Shown here one piece after another: positions 1 to 8,933 of a stretch of 64,000 nt of DNA. Location: assembly GCF_900447045.1 (NCBI RefSeq), contig NZ_UAWH01000015.1, positions 186,001 to 250,000 on the forward strand. Direction: 5' to 3'. The translations under genes and the position numbers were made by a program. Positions within the stretch are counted from its first letter, which is position 1. Each line of letters starts with the position of its first letter. The stretch is from Clostridium paraputrificum. Lineage in GTDB: Bacteria > Bacillota > Clostridia > Clostridiales > Clostridiaceae. The notes beneath the pieces were generated by a model. The model searched no databases. It was not told where the DNA came from and was given only the letters and a program-made list of their open reading frames with translations.

Positions 1-45
1 AAATATGAAAATATGCTACTAGTCTATGAACATAAATTAATTTGA
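1..45 (+). CDS. Possible 3' end of an upstream gene
   Basis: The first frame is open from base 1 to a TGA at 43-45 and would encode a 14-residue tail ending HKLI. It may be the end of a gene lying left of the window or chance. Nothing else is visible before the ribosome site of the next gene. Confidence 0.2.
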   Translation, partial: KYENMLLVYEHKLI

Positions 46-80
46 ATTAAAAATGTTAATAAGGTGTAGGGGGGATTGTA

Positions 81-899
81 GTGAAAGAGGAAACCTTTAA
101 TAGAATACAATCAAAATTTAGTAAATTTAAATTTTCTTCTATGAATTATATAGATTATAAGGATATATGTAATTATGAAGTTAAGGTGGAAAATGACAAT
201 ATAATTTTAATATATGGATTTAATTATGAAGGTAAAGTAAATGAATATCACTGGGCAACAAATTCAGTAGAGTATCTAATAGATCGTTTAAAACATAAGA
301 AAGAGTTTTTAGTAACTTTTATACCTCATGAATGGGTTTCAAAGCTAGAGGAGGGAGGGCTAATAATTAGAAATGCTTGGCATGACTACTTTAATTATAG
401 TCTTAATGAAATAGAGCCTTCAGATGATTTTGAATTTTTAACCATAGAAGAGTGTGAAGAAGCTTCAAAAGTAACTATGATGTGCAAAAATCAAAGTAGG
501 GGTTTTACTGGTCAAACATCTAAATGGATGAAGGAATGGATTAGTAATACTGAGGACTCTGGGAGTAATTCAGGAACAAGAAACAATGGAATAATAATTG
601 AGAGAGATATTAGTAATGAAATAATAGGTCTTATATGTGTTGCTACATATGGACATGAAAGCAAAAAAGGATCAATACTTTGGATTAGAGAGGTTGCAGT
701 TATTCCTAAGTTTCAAAATATGGGAATAGGTAGAAAGCTTATACTTAAAGCTCTTGCATATGGTAAGAAGTATAATGCTGCTAGAGCCTTCCTTGCTGCT
801 GATGAATGTAATGTTTCTGGAATTCATTTGTATACAAGCATTGGTTTTGTACCTAGTGAAGAAAAAAGCCAAATAGATATGATTAAGAGGGGAAATTAA
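81..899 (+). CDS. GNAT-family N-acetyltransferase
   Basis: A 272-residue protein. The C-terminal half (about 110-270) is a GNAT domain: the acetyl-CoA loop is seen as PKFQNMGIGRKLI, followed by the usual C-terminal NVSGIHLYTSIGF motif in which the Tyr and Phe pack against the cofactor. The first 100 residues form an extra domain that I do not recognise. The GTG start at 81 follows a strong ribosome site (TAGGGGGG, 67-74). It is followed in the same direction by a lipoprotein and a glyoxalase-like gene. The acceptor substrate cannot be told from sequence. Confidence 0.85.
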   Translation: MKEETFNRIQSKFSKFKFSSMNYIDYKDICNYEVKVENDNIILIYGFNYEGKVNEYHWATNSVEYLIDRLKHKKEFLVTFIPHEWVSKLEEGGLIIRNAWHDYFNYSLNEIEPSDDFEFLTIEECEEASKVTMMCKNQSRGFTGQTSKWMKEWISNTEDSGSNSGTRNNGIIIERDISNEIIGLICVATYGHESKKGSILWIREVAVIPKFQNMGIGRKLILKALAYGKKYNAARAFLAADECNVSGIHLYTSIGFVPSEEKSQIDMIKRGN

Positions 900-964
900 T
901 AAAGCAGATTAGAAAGAGTATAAGTCATATGGATAGATAATCTAAAGTTAGGAGGTGAATATTT

Positions 965-1312
965 ATGAGGTTAAAGAAACTATCCTTAATTCTAATACTA
1001 GGCTTCACTTTGTTTCTAGGATGTAATACAACCAATAAAATAAAGGGTGAATTTACTAATATTACACCGGCAGAAGTTCAAATAAAGGAAACTACTTATT
1101 TACTTACGGATGAAATCATATCAAATGAGGATGTTCAAGAAGAGATTGGTGCGATAGCTCAGGTACATGAAATTGTATCTTATATGGAAAATGATAATCC
1201 TTATAAGAATCCAGGGAAAATATTCAAGCTTAAGGATATAGAAATAGAAGAGGGAATTGGAGTGGAAGTAAACGATAAAATATATTTAGCGGAATATAAG
1301 AAAGAAATATAG
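965..1312 (+). CDS. Small lipoprotein of unknown function
   Basis: 115 residues with a type II signal peptide: a basic start (MRLKK), a hydrophobic stretch and a lipobox LFLGC with the lipidated Cys at position 20. It should sit on the outer face of the membrane. The mature part is about 95 residues, mostly beta-prone, with acidic character. The general pattern (short mature domain ending in IEVNDKIYLAEY-like strands) faintly resembles NisI/SpaI-type immunity lipoproteins, but I cannot support that assignment. A good AGGAGGTG site lies at 951-958. It is 21 bases upstream of the glyoxalase-like gene, so the two are probably cotranscribed. Confidence 0.8.
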   Translation: MRLKKLSLILILGFTLFLGCNTTNKIKGEFTNITPAEVQIKETTYLLTDEIISNEDVQEEIGAIAQVHEIVSYMENDNPYKNPGKIFKLKDIEIEEGIGVEVNDKIYLAEYKKEI

Positions 1313-1332
1313 TTATATTATAGGAGATTGGT

Positions 1333-2085
1333 ATGTTTAAATTTGATCACTTTGTAGTTAATGTAGATAGGAAATATCAAAAGGATAAAGCTGTAATAAA
1401 TAATGTTATTAAATCAGGTTTTCCTTATGAACCTTCATGGGGAAAAGGAACAAGAGGTTTTAAAGCATCTAATTTATGGATTGGTAATGAATATTTTGAA
1501 ATGATTAATCTCCTAAAGGAAGATGGTGGGGGATGGAAAAAAGATTGGGTAGATTTATATAATGAAGGGCATAGAGGATTGATTTGTATAATGCTAGATG
1601 TTGATAATATAAATGAAGTATATGAAAACTTTAAGAGTAAAAACATTTCTATAACAAATCCAGAGTATTTAAAGTTTAAATGGCTATTCAATTTATTAAC
1701 GAGAACAATGCCTTGGCAAAACAGCTACATTAAATTTTTTGAAGGTATTCCATTACAAATTGGTTTTCAACAGATGAAGGATGATGAAGCTCGTAATTTT
1801 ATGAAACAGTATATGGTACCAAATAGTTATGAAAATGGAATAAGTGGAATAGATAAAGTAATTGTAAAAGGAGCATTAACATCTAATGACAAGGATTTAT
1901 TAAAGATTATTTTTGATAGTTATATTATTAAAGATACGCCTTTGACAATATCCCTAAATGAGAAACAAGTATTAATTTTTCAGGAAGATAAAAATTATTT
2001 AGTAGAAATATTCTGTAAATGTACTAATAACGACTTTATAAATAAATGTATAGGTATAGAGAATATAACATTGTTAAATTTATAG
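1333..2085 (+). CDS. Glyoxalase-like (VOC superfamily) protein
   Basis: 250 residues. It opens with FKFDHFVVNVDR, a vicinal-oxygen-chelate strand with a metal-ligand His, and continues with a typical module (NLWIGNEYFEMINL). A second repeat follows from about residue 120 to 240. The whole looks like the Glyoxalase_3-type family, whose members have undefined substrates. AGGAG lies just upstream of the ATG. The gene ends before a hairpin shared with the convergent hydrolase gene. Confidence 0.7.
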   Translation: MFKFDHFVVNVDRKYQKDKAVINNVIKSGFPYEPSWGKGTRGFKASNLWIGNEYFEMINLLKEDGGGWKKDWVDLYNEGHRGLICIMLDVDNINEVYENFKSKNISITNPEYLKFKWLFNLLTRTMPWQNSYIKFFEGIPLQIGFQQMKDDEARNFMKQYMVPNSYENGISGIDKVIVKGALTSNDKDLLKIIFDSYIIKDTPLTISLNEKQVLIFQEDKNYLVEIFCKCTNNDFINKCIGIENITLLNL

Positions 2086-2118
2086 TATAGGTAAAAATAT
2101 ACCTTAATTTTATTTTGA

Positions 2119-2150
2119 AAAAGGACCCAATTATTATATTGAGTCCTTTT
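2119..2150. terminator. Bidirectional terminator
   Basis: Stem AAAAGGAC...GTCCTTTT with one internal mismatch and an 8-base AT loop, between two convergent genes. The A-run and T-run on the two sides let it work both ways. Confidence 0.8.
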
Positions 2151-2163
2151 ATTAATATTATCT

Positions 2164-3126
2164 TTAAATGTATTTATTTAAGAATTCATATATAGCATTC
2201 CAATAAAGTTCAGGATTTACTTTACTAGATTTAGCATGTCCAGCCCCCTCAATTACTAGCTTCTCTTTTGGTGAAGAACAAGCATTATACACTTGCTCTA
2301 GCATTGAAAAAGGTACAAAGTCATCCTTATCTCCATGAATAAATAGTATAGGAGTTTTAGATTTTTTTACTTGTTCTAATGGGGAAGCATCCTTAAGCCA
2401 ATAACCAGCCTTAAACTTTCCAATTAAACTAGCTGTATGCATCATTGGAAAAGGTGGTAATCCAAAAAGTTCATCTAATTGATAAGAGAATTGATCCCAA
2501 GCTGATGTATATCCACAATCTTCAATTATTGCTTTAACATTAGAAGGTAAATCTTCACCAGAAACATTCATTACTGTTGCAGCCCCCATAGATACTCCAA
2601 ATAAAACTATTTCTGAATCCTTGTCCACATCTATTATATAATTAATTAGGTCAATTATATCTAACCTTTCATCCCAACCCATTCCAATGTAGTCACCTTC
2701 GCTCATTCCATGTCCTCTTAAATCTGGTATAAGAACATTATATCCCATGTCATAAAACTTTTTTCCATAGTTAGACATAAGCTTTCCTTCAGAAGTATAA
2801 CCATGCACTGTGATAACCCATTTTTTTGAGTTATTCTTTATTAAATAATTATGTAGTTTTAATCCATCCTTAGATGTTCTATAAAGAGATTCATAACCAC
2901 TGTCATTAAGTAACCAAGCTTCAGCGTCAATGTTAACTTCACCACTTGTTTCATTTTGGGATATTGTTTCTGTACTTTCCTCATCTGATCCCAAAACTAT
3001 TGATTTATCTGTTGTAGGATATAAGGCTAAGTTATATAAGTAAGTTCCTCCAAGACCAAGAACTAGTCCAATTGTTACTGTAATTATTATTGCAACACTA
3101 ATTATTATCTTTTTCATTTTATTCAT
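2164..3126 (-). CDS. Membrane-anchored alpha/beta hydrolase
   Basis: 320 residues. One N-terminal membrane segment (about 6-30) anchors the protein, and the hydrolase domain follows a linker rich in Ser, Glu and Thr. Catalytic elements are all visible: oxyanion strand VITVHGYTSEG, nucleophile elbow LFGVSMGAAT, acid in HGDKDDFVP and a final His in EGAGHAKS. It belongs with the serine aminopeptidase S33 / BAAT-like hydrolases and probably acts outside the membrane. Its substrate is unknown. AGGAG lies just upstream of the ATG. Confidence 0.85.
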   Translation of the reverse strand: MNKMKKIIISVAIIITVTIGLVLGLGGTYLYNLALYPTTDKSIVLGSDEESTETISQNETSGEVNIDAEAWLLNDSGYESLYRTSKDGLKLHNYLIKNNSKKWVITVHGYTSEGKLMSNYGKKFYDMGYNVLIPDLRGHGMSEGDYIGMGWDERLDIIDLINYIIDVDKDSEIVLFGVSMGAATVMNVSGEDLPSNVKAIIEDCGYTSAWDQFSYQLDELFGLPPFPMMHTASLIGKFKAGYWLKDASPLEQVKKSKTPILFIHGDKDDFVPFSMLEQVYNACSSPKEKLVIEGAGHAKSSKVNPELYWNAIYEFLNKYI

Positions 3127-3315
3127 TACATTTCTCCTTGTTTAAATTTATTAAATTATAGCACATTTATTTTGATAATCAAAGTAAATGTTTGAAAAGA
3201 ATAGAAGGTAAATTGTAGAATGATAAAAATAATAATTAAGAATAAATTAAGTAATGTCCTGTAATTTTAATGGTAAAATATATATGTAATATATAAAATT
3301 TGCGGGGTGTTAAAA

Positions 3316-3534
3316 TTGAAAGATGCTTTAACGATTATAGCAATATTAATAGCTATAGTTGTAATAGTGGAATTTATAAAATTATATTTAATTCATAGGA
3401 AAATTAATAAGACTACAATGGGGGAAAGTGGACTTTACAGAAGGTTTATCAAAAATTTCAAACTATTAGTTTTGTTTACTATGGTAGGAGCTGTAGTTCT
3501 TGTCATCAATTTAATCTCAGAGGGAATCCTCTGA
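3316..3534 (+). CDS. Small two-helix membrane protein
   Basis: About 72 residues with two membrane helices (near 5-25 and 48-68) around a short basic loop. I chose the TTG at 3316 because GCGGGGTG (3302-3308) then sits at normal spacing; the GTG at 3307 would lie on top of that site. The last eight codons are inside the terminator stem. No family recognised. Confidence 0.6.
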   Translation: MKDALTIIAILIAIVVIVEFIKLYLIHRKINKTTMGESGLYRRFIKNFKLLVLFTMVGAVVLVINLISEGIL

Positions 3535-3540
3535 GATTTT
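3513..3540 (+). terminator. Terminator overlapping the end of a gene
   Basis: A perfect 11-bp stem (AATCTCAGAGG / CCTCTGAGATT) with a GAAT loop, followed by TTTT. The TGA stop at 3532-3534 lies inside the 3' arm. Confidence 0.85.
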
Positions 3541-3571
3541 AATCTTTTATAGGAAAATTTTATAAGAGGTG

Positions 3572-3600
3572 TTGACATATATCCAAATATATTATATATT
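3572..3600 (+). promoter_or_regulatory. Strong sigma-A promoter of the candidate small RNA
   Basis: TTGACA (3572-3577) and TATATT (3595-3600) with a 17-base spacer. The -35 is perfect and the -10 differs at one base from TATAAT. No long reading frame follows before the hairpin terminator at 3776-3810. Confidence 0.75.
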
Positions 3601-3608
3601 AGAGTTGT

Positions 3609-3625
3609 AGAATGAAAATCATTCT
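3609..3625 (+). promoter_or_regulatory. Fur-like operator
   Basis: A perfect 7-3-7 dyad, AGAATGA-AAA-TCATTCT, placed right at the expected transcription start. It closely resembles the core of Fur boxes (GATAATGATAATCATTATC). A repressor bound here would block the promoter. The same bases could also fold as a short 5' hairpin in the RNA. Confidence 0.55.
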
Positions 3626-3775
3626 CAACAAAGTATAAATTATTTATTAGCTTCATAGTTAAACTAATTACACACATGAATCAACAATATTTATGATTAC
3701 ACCAATAGCATAAATAGAAGCTATAATAAATTTATACATACAAACAAAATTTTTCATCGCGAATCTTTTCTCTAC

Positions 3776-3810
3776 AAAAAAGAGTACCTTTAAATGAAGG
3801 TACTCTTTTT
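3776..3810. terminator. Terminator of the candidate small RNA
   Basis: A perfect 14-bp stem (3777-3790 with 3797-3810) built on AAGAGTACCTT, with a 6-base loop and A/T runs on both flanks. It ends before the start of the downstream GNAT gene. Confidence 0.85.
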
Positions 3811-3889
3811 CATCATGCCTATACTTAGTATAGCCAATTGTATGAAATATATGATAGCATATTGTTATCATAATAAAAGGGAGAGGGTT

Positions 3890-4405
3890 ATGAATATAAA
3901 ACTGAGACTTATAGAAAAAAATGATAAAGAAGAGTATTGGAAGGCAGGTTTCGAAAATCCAGATGAAGAAATGCTTCATTATACAGCTACTACAGAAAAA
4001 GTTAATTTTGAAATAATTGATAAATTTGTAGATAAGCTTGTTGATGATGAGGAAAGGAGACATTTCTTAATTATAGAAGATGGTAAAATTATTGGAGAAA
4101 CTTCATTAATGGACATAGATTTTGACAGTAGAATCTGTGCCTTTAGAATAGCTCTATTTAATAAAAAGTATTTTGGTATGGGGATAGGGTATAGGGCAGT
4201 ATATGAAACTATAAAATATGCCTTTGAAGAATTAAAGCTTCATAGAATTGAATTAGAAGTATTTGATTATAACAAAAGAGCTAAGAGGACTTACGAGAAG
4301 GTTGGTTTTAAAGAGGAAGGACGTCAAAGGGATGGATTATTCTTTAAAAATGAATACCATGATGTTATTTTAATGTCTATTTTAGAGGGAGAATTCATAG
4401 CTTAA
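3890..4405 (+). CDS. RimJ/RimL-type GNAT acetyltransferase
   Basis: 171 residues. The domain fills the protein: IKLRLIEKNDKEEYWK at the start, the cofactor loop as KYFGMGIGYRAVYET, then LHRIELEVFDYNKRAKRTYEKVGF, typical of the RimJ/RimL and SpeG-like branch. The ATG at 3890 is chosen because AAAGGGAGAGG (3877-3887) lies just upstream; the longer frame begins inside the preceding terminator. These enzymes acetylate protein N-termini, amines or antibiotics; the substrate here is unknown. Confidence 0.85.
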   Translation: MNIKLRLIEKNDKEEYWKAGFENPDEEMLHYTATTEKVNFEIIDKFVDKLVDDEERRHFLIIEDGKIIGETSLMDIDFDSRICAFRIALFNKKYFGMGIGYRAVYETIKYAFEELKLHRIELEVFDYNKRAKRTYEKVGFKEEGRQRDGLFFKNEYHDVILMSILEGEFIA

Positions 4406-4489
4406 GGAATAAGTAAGAATTAGAATATTAAAAAGTAATTTTTGCATCCTAAAATAGTAATAAGTAAATTGGTATAAGGGGTAATAAAT

Positions 4490-5839
4490 TTGAAAATTAA
4501 GTTTATTTTACCTGCACTTGAAGAAGCTAAGAGTCCATACTGGAGGCCAATAAAGTATTCTTTATTTCCTCCACTTGGATTAGCTACGCTCGCTTCTTTT
4601 TGCGGTGAAGAAGATGAAATAGAAATAGTTGATGAACATATTGAAACTCTAAAGTTAGATGATTTTCCAGATCTAGTTTGCATTGAGACATATATTACAA
4701 ACTCATATAGAGCATATGAAATAGCAGACAATTATAGAAAGAAAGGGGTAACTGTGGCATTAGGAGGATTACATGCAACTTCAGTGCCGTATGAAGCTAA
4801 AAAGCATTGTGATGTGATTTTACTAGGACTTGGGGAAAGCAGTTTTCCAAAGTTTTTAAAGGAATTAAAAGAAGGACGTAATAAAAAGATATATAATCAA
4901 GGTGATGTGTGCTTTGATAGTATTCCTTTACCTAGAAGGGACTTATTTAAAAATGATAAGTATCTAGTTCCTAATTCTATGGTGTTTTCAAGAGGATGCC
5001 CTAATAAGTGTTCTTTTTGTTATGTAAGCTCCTTTTATAAGGGCGGTAAATCATATTATTCTTATAAAATAGATAGAATCTTAGAAGAGATAGATAGTAT
5101 GAAAGGTCGTCATCTTTATTTTTTAGATGATAATATTTTTGCAAATAAGAATTTGGTTAGGCAGCTCTTTAAAGAAATGAAGGGTATGAATAGAGTGTTT
5201 CAAGGTGCAATAACTGTAGATTCAGTTTTAAATGATGATACTATAGAACTAGCATATGAAGCAGGCTTTAGAAGTGCATTTATTGGCTTTGAAAGCATTA
5301 ATCAAATAAACTTAAAAAGCGCTAACAAGCTTAGTAATTTAGGACAAGACTATCAAAAAGCTATAAAAAGACTTGATGAAATAGGAATAATGATAAACGG
5401 AAGTTTTATATTTGGACTTGATGATGATAAAAAAGACGTTTTTAGTAGAACAACAGAATGGGCAATAGATAATGGAATAACAACAGTAACAAATCATATC
5501 TTAACCCCATATCCAGGAACTCCAATATTTGAAGAAATGAAAAAAACTAATAGGATAGTTACAGAAGATTGGAGAAAGTATGATACAAGACATTTAACTT
5601 TTAATCATCCAAATATAACAAAAGAGGAAATGGAAAAAGGATATAAGGAATCTTATGAAGAATTCTATAAATGGAGTAACATATTTAAGGACTCAAAAAA
5701 TCATGAAGAATTAAAAATGAAACTAAAGCATTTTACATATGCAGGAGCATGGAAGAAGTTTGAGCCAGTATGGAACTTTTTAATAAAAACAGAGATGTTA
5801 CCAAAGGCTAGAAGAGTACTTGTTAACACCTTAAAATAA
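4490..5839 (+). CDS. B12-binding-domain radical SAM protein
   Basis: 449 residues. A Rossmann-like cobalamin-binding-type domain (about 1-130) precedes a radical SAM domain whose cluster motif is CxxxCxxC at Cys170, Cys174 and Cys177 (SRGCPNKCSFCY). FLDDNIFANK and GFESINQ fit the B12-radical SAM group (BchE/P-methylase type). The classical DxHxxG cobalamin motif is not evident, as is common in this group. TTG start at 4490 with AAGGGG just upstream. A HAD phosphatase gene follows after about 24 bases and is probably cotranscribed. The reaction is unknown. Confidence 0.85.
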   Translation: MKIKFILPALEEAKSPYWRPIKYSLFPPLGLATLASFCGEEDEIEIVDEHIETLKLDDFPDLVCIETYITNSYRAYEIADNYRKKGVTVALGGLHATSVPYEAKKHCDVILLGLGESSFPKFLKELKEGRNKKIYNQGDVCFDSIPLPRRDLFKNDKYLVPNSMVFSRGCPNKCSFCYVSSFYKGGKSYYSYKIDRILEEIDSMKGRHLYFLDDNIFANKNLVRQLFKEMKGMNRVFQGAITVDSVLNDDTIELAYEAGFRSAFIGFESINQINLKSANKLSNLGQDYQKAIKRLDEIGIMINGSFIFGLDDDKKDVFSRTTEWAIDNGITTVTNHILTPYPGTPIFEEMKKTNRIVTEDWRKYDTRHLTFNHPNITKEEMEKGYKESYEEFYKWSNIFKDSKNHEELKMKLKHFTYAGAWKKFEPVWNFLIKTEMLPKARRVLVNTLK

Positions 5840-5863
5840 ATTTAAAGATGAAGGATGAAATTT

Positions 5864-6493
5864 ATGAAGAGATACAAATGTGTAATATTTGATTTAGATG
5901 GTACAGTGTTAAATACAGAACGAATGAATATGCTACCTTTACAAAGGTTAGTAAAAGAAGAGTTAGATATTCTTATTCCTTATAATGATCTACTTAAATA
6001 CATGGCTTATCCAGGAAAAAAGACAATTGAAGAGCTAGGGTTTAAGGATATTGAAAAATCCTATGCTAAATGGGTAGAATATGTAAATAGCTTTGAAGAA
6101 GGAGCAACTCTTTATGAAGGTTTTAATGAACTTATTCCTAGATTAAATGAATTAGGAATTAAATGTGCAATTGCAAGCTCAAAAATGAAAAAGCAGTATG
6201 AAATAGATTTTTATCCAACAGGTCTTGAAAAATATATTTCTTGTACAGTACTTGCAGAAGATACAGAAAGACATAAACCTTATCCAGATCCACTGCTTAA
6301 GGTTTGTGATACATTAGATATTAATGGAGAAGAATGTATATATATGGGAGATACATTATCAGATTATAAAGCAACTAAAGCAGCAAATATGGATTTTGCC
6401 CTTGCTAAATGGGGAGCAACATCAATTGAAGGAATTCAAGGGGATTACCTTTTAGATAATCCATTAGATTTATTAAATTATATATTAATATAA
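5864..6493 (+). CDS. HAD-family phosphatase, phosphoglycolate phosphatase-like
   Basis: 209 residues. Motif I is FDLDGTVLNTE with the nucleophile Asp, motif II Ser is in CAIASSKMKK, the Lys is in RHKPYPDP and motif III is YMGDTLSDYKA. The cap between motifs I and II is helical, as in phosphoglycolate phosphatase and beta-phosphoglucomutase relatives. The ATG at 5864 fits the AAGGA at 5851-5855 better than the ATG at 5855, which overlaps it. It lies directly behind the radical SAM gene. The substrate is not defined. Confidence 0.85.
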   Translation: MKRYKCVIFDLDGTVLNTERMNMLPLQRLVKEELDILIPYNDLLKYMAYPGKKTIEELGFKDIEKSYAKWVEYVNSFEEGATLYEGFNELIPRLNELGIKCAIASSKMKKQYEIDFYPTGLEKYISCTVLAEDTERHKPYPDPLLKVCDTLDINGEECIYMGDTLSDYKATKAANMDFALAKWGATSIEGIQGDYLLDNPLDLLNYILI

Positions 6494-6511
6494 AAAGATT
6501 AAATAATATAG

Positions 6512-6542
6512 TTGACTATGCCCTTAGGGAGTACTCTATTAT
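6512..6542 (+). promoter_or_regulatory. MerR-type promoter with 19-base spacer
   Basis: TTGACT (6512-6517) and TATTAT (6537-6542) are separated by 19 bases, the over-long spacer typical of MerR-activated promoters. The spacer holds an imperfect dyad around CCCTTAGGG. It drives the MerR-family gene directly downstream, so autoregulation is likely. Confidence 0.75.
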
Positions 6543-6562
6543 GTATCTTAAGAGGTGAGTAT

Positions 6563-7486
6563 ATGTTAATTAATGAGGTATGTAAAAGTACTGGCTTAAC
6601 TAAAAAAGCTATTTTATATTATGAAAAAGAAAATTTTATATCCCCAAAGAAGCTTAGTAATGGATACAGAGATTATAGTAATGAAGACATAAAGATATTA
6701 CAAGAGATATCATTATATAGAAAGCTAGATATTTCTGTAAAAGATATTATGACTATATTAAAGTCTAAAGACAAAAGAGAAATATTAAATAGAATAGTAA
6801 TAGAGAAGGAACAAAAAGAGATTAGACTAAAAATAGATAAGATTCATCTAGAAAGATTAATAGAAGGGGATATGTCTATTAATGAAATATCCAGGTTAAA
6901 TGATGAAATAATTCAAGAGGAAAAGAAGAGTGGGGAATTTATAAAGCGTGAACTAAAAAGAGCTTTTCCAAAAGGATTTGGAGAATATATGGCATATCAC
7001 TTTTCCCCATACTTAAATGAACCATTAGATACTATGGAAAAAATTAAAGCATGGCATAATATAGTTGAGTTTCTAGATAATATACCACAATTTAAAATAC
7101 CTAAGTTCATACAAATAGGTCTAGCAAGCTCCAGTGATGAAATTAGAAAGAGAACATACGAAGCTACCAAAAGCAAGATGGAGGCATTATTAGAAGCCCA
7201 AGGAGAAGAACTAGAAGAATATAAAAAAGAGCTATTAGGATACGTAGATAAACAAAAAGAGTGGCGGCTTTTACCATATTTAAATCCATTTTTTAATTTC
7301 AAGAAAAAACTCATGAACTTCTACAAGGAAAGTGGATATTATGAAGTGTTTATTCCAAATATGAAGGTGCTAAGTAAGGAATATAGAGAGTATAGCGAAA
7401 AGCTTAACCTTATAAATGATAAGTTATCTAAAGAACTAGGAATAAAATATGATGAAAATTATAAAATAATTAGAGTTGATGAATAA
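6563..7486 (+). CDS. MerR-family transcriptional regulator
   Basis: About 307 residues. The N-terminal winged helix reads LINEVCKSTGLTKKAILYYEKENFI...YRDYSNEDI, a standard MerR DNA-binding domain, followed by a helical linker (about 75-125) for dimerisation. The C-terminal 180 residues form an effector domain without recognised family (FPKGFGEYMAYHFSPYL). The ATG at 6563 follows AAGAGGTGAG and begins the conserved domain. Its own promoter has MerR architecture. No obvious target besides itself is adjacent. Confidence 0.85.
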   Translation: MLINEVCKSTGLTKKAILYYEKENFISPKKLSNGYRDYSNEDIKILQEISLYRKLDISVKDIMTILKSKDKREILNRIVIEKEQKEIRLKIDKIHLERLIEGDMSINEISRLNDEIIQEEKKSGEFIKRELKRAFPKGFGEYMAYHFSPYLNEPLDTMEKIKAWHNIVEFLDNIPQFKIPKFIQIGLASSSDEIRKRTYEATKSKMEALLEAQGEELEEYKKELLGYVDKQKEWRLLPYLNPFFNFKKKLMNFYKESGYYEVFIPNMKVLSKEYREYSEKLNLINDKLSKELGIKYDENYKIIRVDE

Positions 7487-7523
7487 AAGGAGTAAACACT
7501 GATGATAACAGTGTTTACTCCTT
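7487..7523. terminator. Bidirectional terminator
   Basis: A 15-bp stem (AAGGAGTAAACACTG and its complement) with a short loop between two convergent genes; the minus-strand gene's stop codon abuts it. Confidence 0.85.
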
Positions 7524-8872
7524 CTAAAATTCTCTTTCAAATAATTGGATTTTATCCTTATCTTCAAAGTCTTTTAAAGACTCTATTCCTAATCGGCCTA
7601 ACACATCATCCAAGGTATCAGAGTGGACAGGCACCTGAATTGCAGATTCCTTAGCAAAATTATCTACAGCTTCCTTTCCTCTAGCAGTAGGAATATTAGC
7701 TTTAGGTCCACCAACACATCCGCCAACACATCCCATTCCTTCAAGGAAACTAGCATTTATTTCCCCATTTAAGGCAGAATTTAAAATCTTCTTACATTCA
7801 ATCACACCATTTGCTTGAACAGCTTTAAAGTTCTTTATTTGGTCAGGATATAGCTCATTCAATACATCATGTACTGCTACTGATACACCACCAGTTCTCG
7901 CATATAATCTACCACCCTTAGAGGCATATTCCTTAGTTGGTACTCCTTCTAAATCTCTTGGTCTTATATCCATAGCGTTAAAAATTTCATCAACCTCTTG
8001 GAAAGTAAGTACAAAATCTATGGCACCAGCCACATCCTTTTCTTTAGCTTCAGCTTTTTTAGCAATACAAGGACCAACAAAACAACCTTAGCATCAGGAT
8101 TTAATTTCTTAATTACTCTACCTGCTGTAACCATTGGAGAAACAGAAGGAGAAAGATCATCAATTAATTCATTATATACTTTCTTAAGCATTCCAACCCA
8201 CATAGGGCAACAACAGGATGTAATCATTAAATCATTAGGACCCTTTACATGTTTATTAAATTCAACAGCTTCTTTTATACTTAGAATATCTGCTGCAAAA
8301 GCAACTTCAATCATATCGGTAAAGCCCATTTGAATAAAAGCAGCTCTTAGTTGATCCATAGTTACATCATCACCAAATTGACCACTTATAGCAGGGGCAA
8401 CAGCTGCAATAACAGTTTTATTATTTTTTATTAAGTCTATTATTGGGATATATTGAACCTTATCTAAGATTCTTCCAGATTTACATGAATCTATACATAT
8501 GCCACAACCTAAACACTTATCACCATCTATTTCAGTACTTCCTTTTTCTTCATCAAAATATATTGCATCAAAAGGACAGGCTCTTTGGCAGTTATATTTG
8601 TTATCATCACCCTTGCAAGAATCGTCACTACAACATTGAAGTTTTTCTACAACTTTTTTTTGAACTGTATAATGAGTAATAGCTTTCTTTAAGTTATATA
8701 AATAATTGTTATCAAATTCTATTTTTACTCCACAAAGAGAAGTTATAATTTCAAATGTTTCCTGTGGAGATGATTCATGACAAGTAATAATTCTGTTTAA
8801 AGTTGTGTCGAAATCACCCTCATAATAAGATTTAACTAATGTATCAAATAAATCATTATATTTATTATGCAT
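7524..8872 (-). pseudogene. [FeFe] hydrogenase-like gene with a one-base frameshift
   Basis: Two overlapping frames (8872-8018 and 8033-7524) make one protein of about 449 residues if one base is restored in the T-run opposite 8079-8082. The N-terminal frame holds ferredoxin-like cysteines (CLGCGICIDSCK) and hydrogenase motif L1 as TSCCCPMW. The second frame, read from before its first Met, gives motif L2 (GPCIAKKAEAKEK), and later motif L3 (EGMGCVGGCVGGP). All H-cluster cysteines are thus present. TSCCCPMW suggests the Group B hydrogenases such as clostridial CpIII. Either a real recent mutation or a sequencing error in a short homopolymer would explain it. Confidence 0.8.
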
Positions 8873-8933
8873 AATACCCTCCTACTGGAAATTTATAAAT
8901 TAGTATATGTAAAAATACAATATTTATTCAAAA

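Larger units (their letters stand above)
3607..3810 (+). ncRNA. Candidate iron-responsive small RNA
   Basis: A transcript of about 200 bases bounded by a strong promoter with a Fur-like dyad and an intrinsic terminator. Within it only tiny frames lacking ribosome sites occur (for example at 3677). A promoter, operator and terminator with no gene between them is the pattern of a regulatory RNA. The assignment is inferred from layout; no known RNA family was recognised. Confidence 0.5.

Noticed and set aside
3668..4063. Minus-strand open frame with hydrophobic residues
   Set aside because: It runs through the GNAT gene and the sRNA terminator, has no ribosome site and its hydrophobicity comes from the reverse of AT-rich coding sequence.
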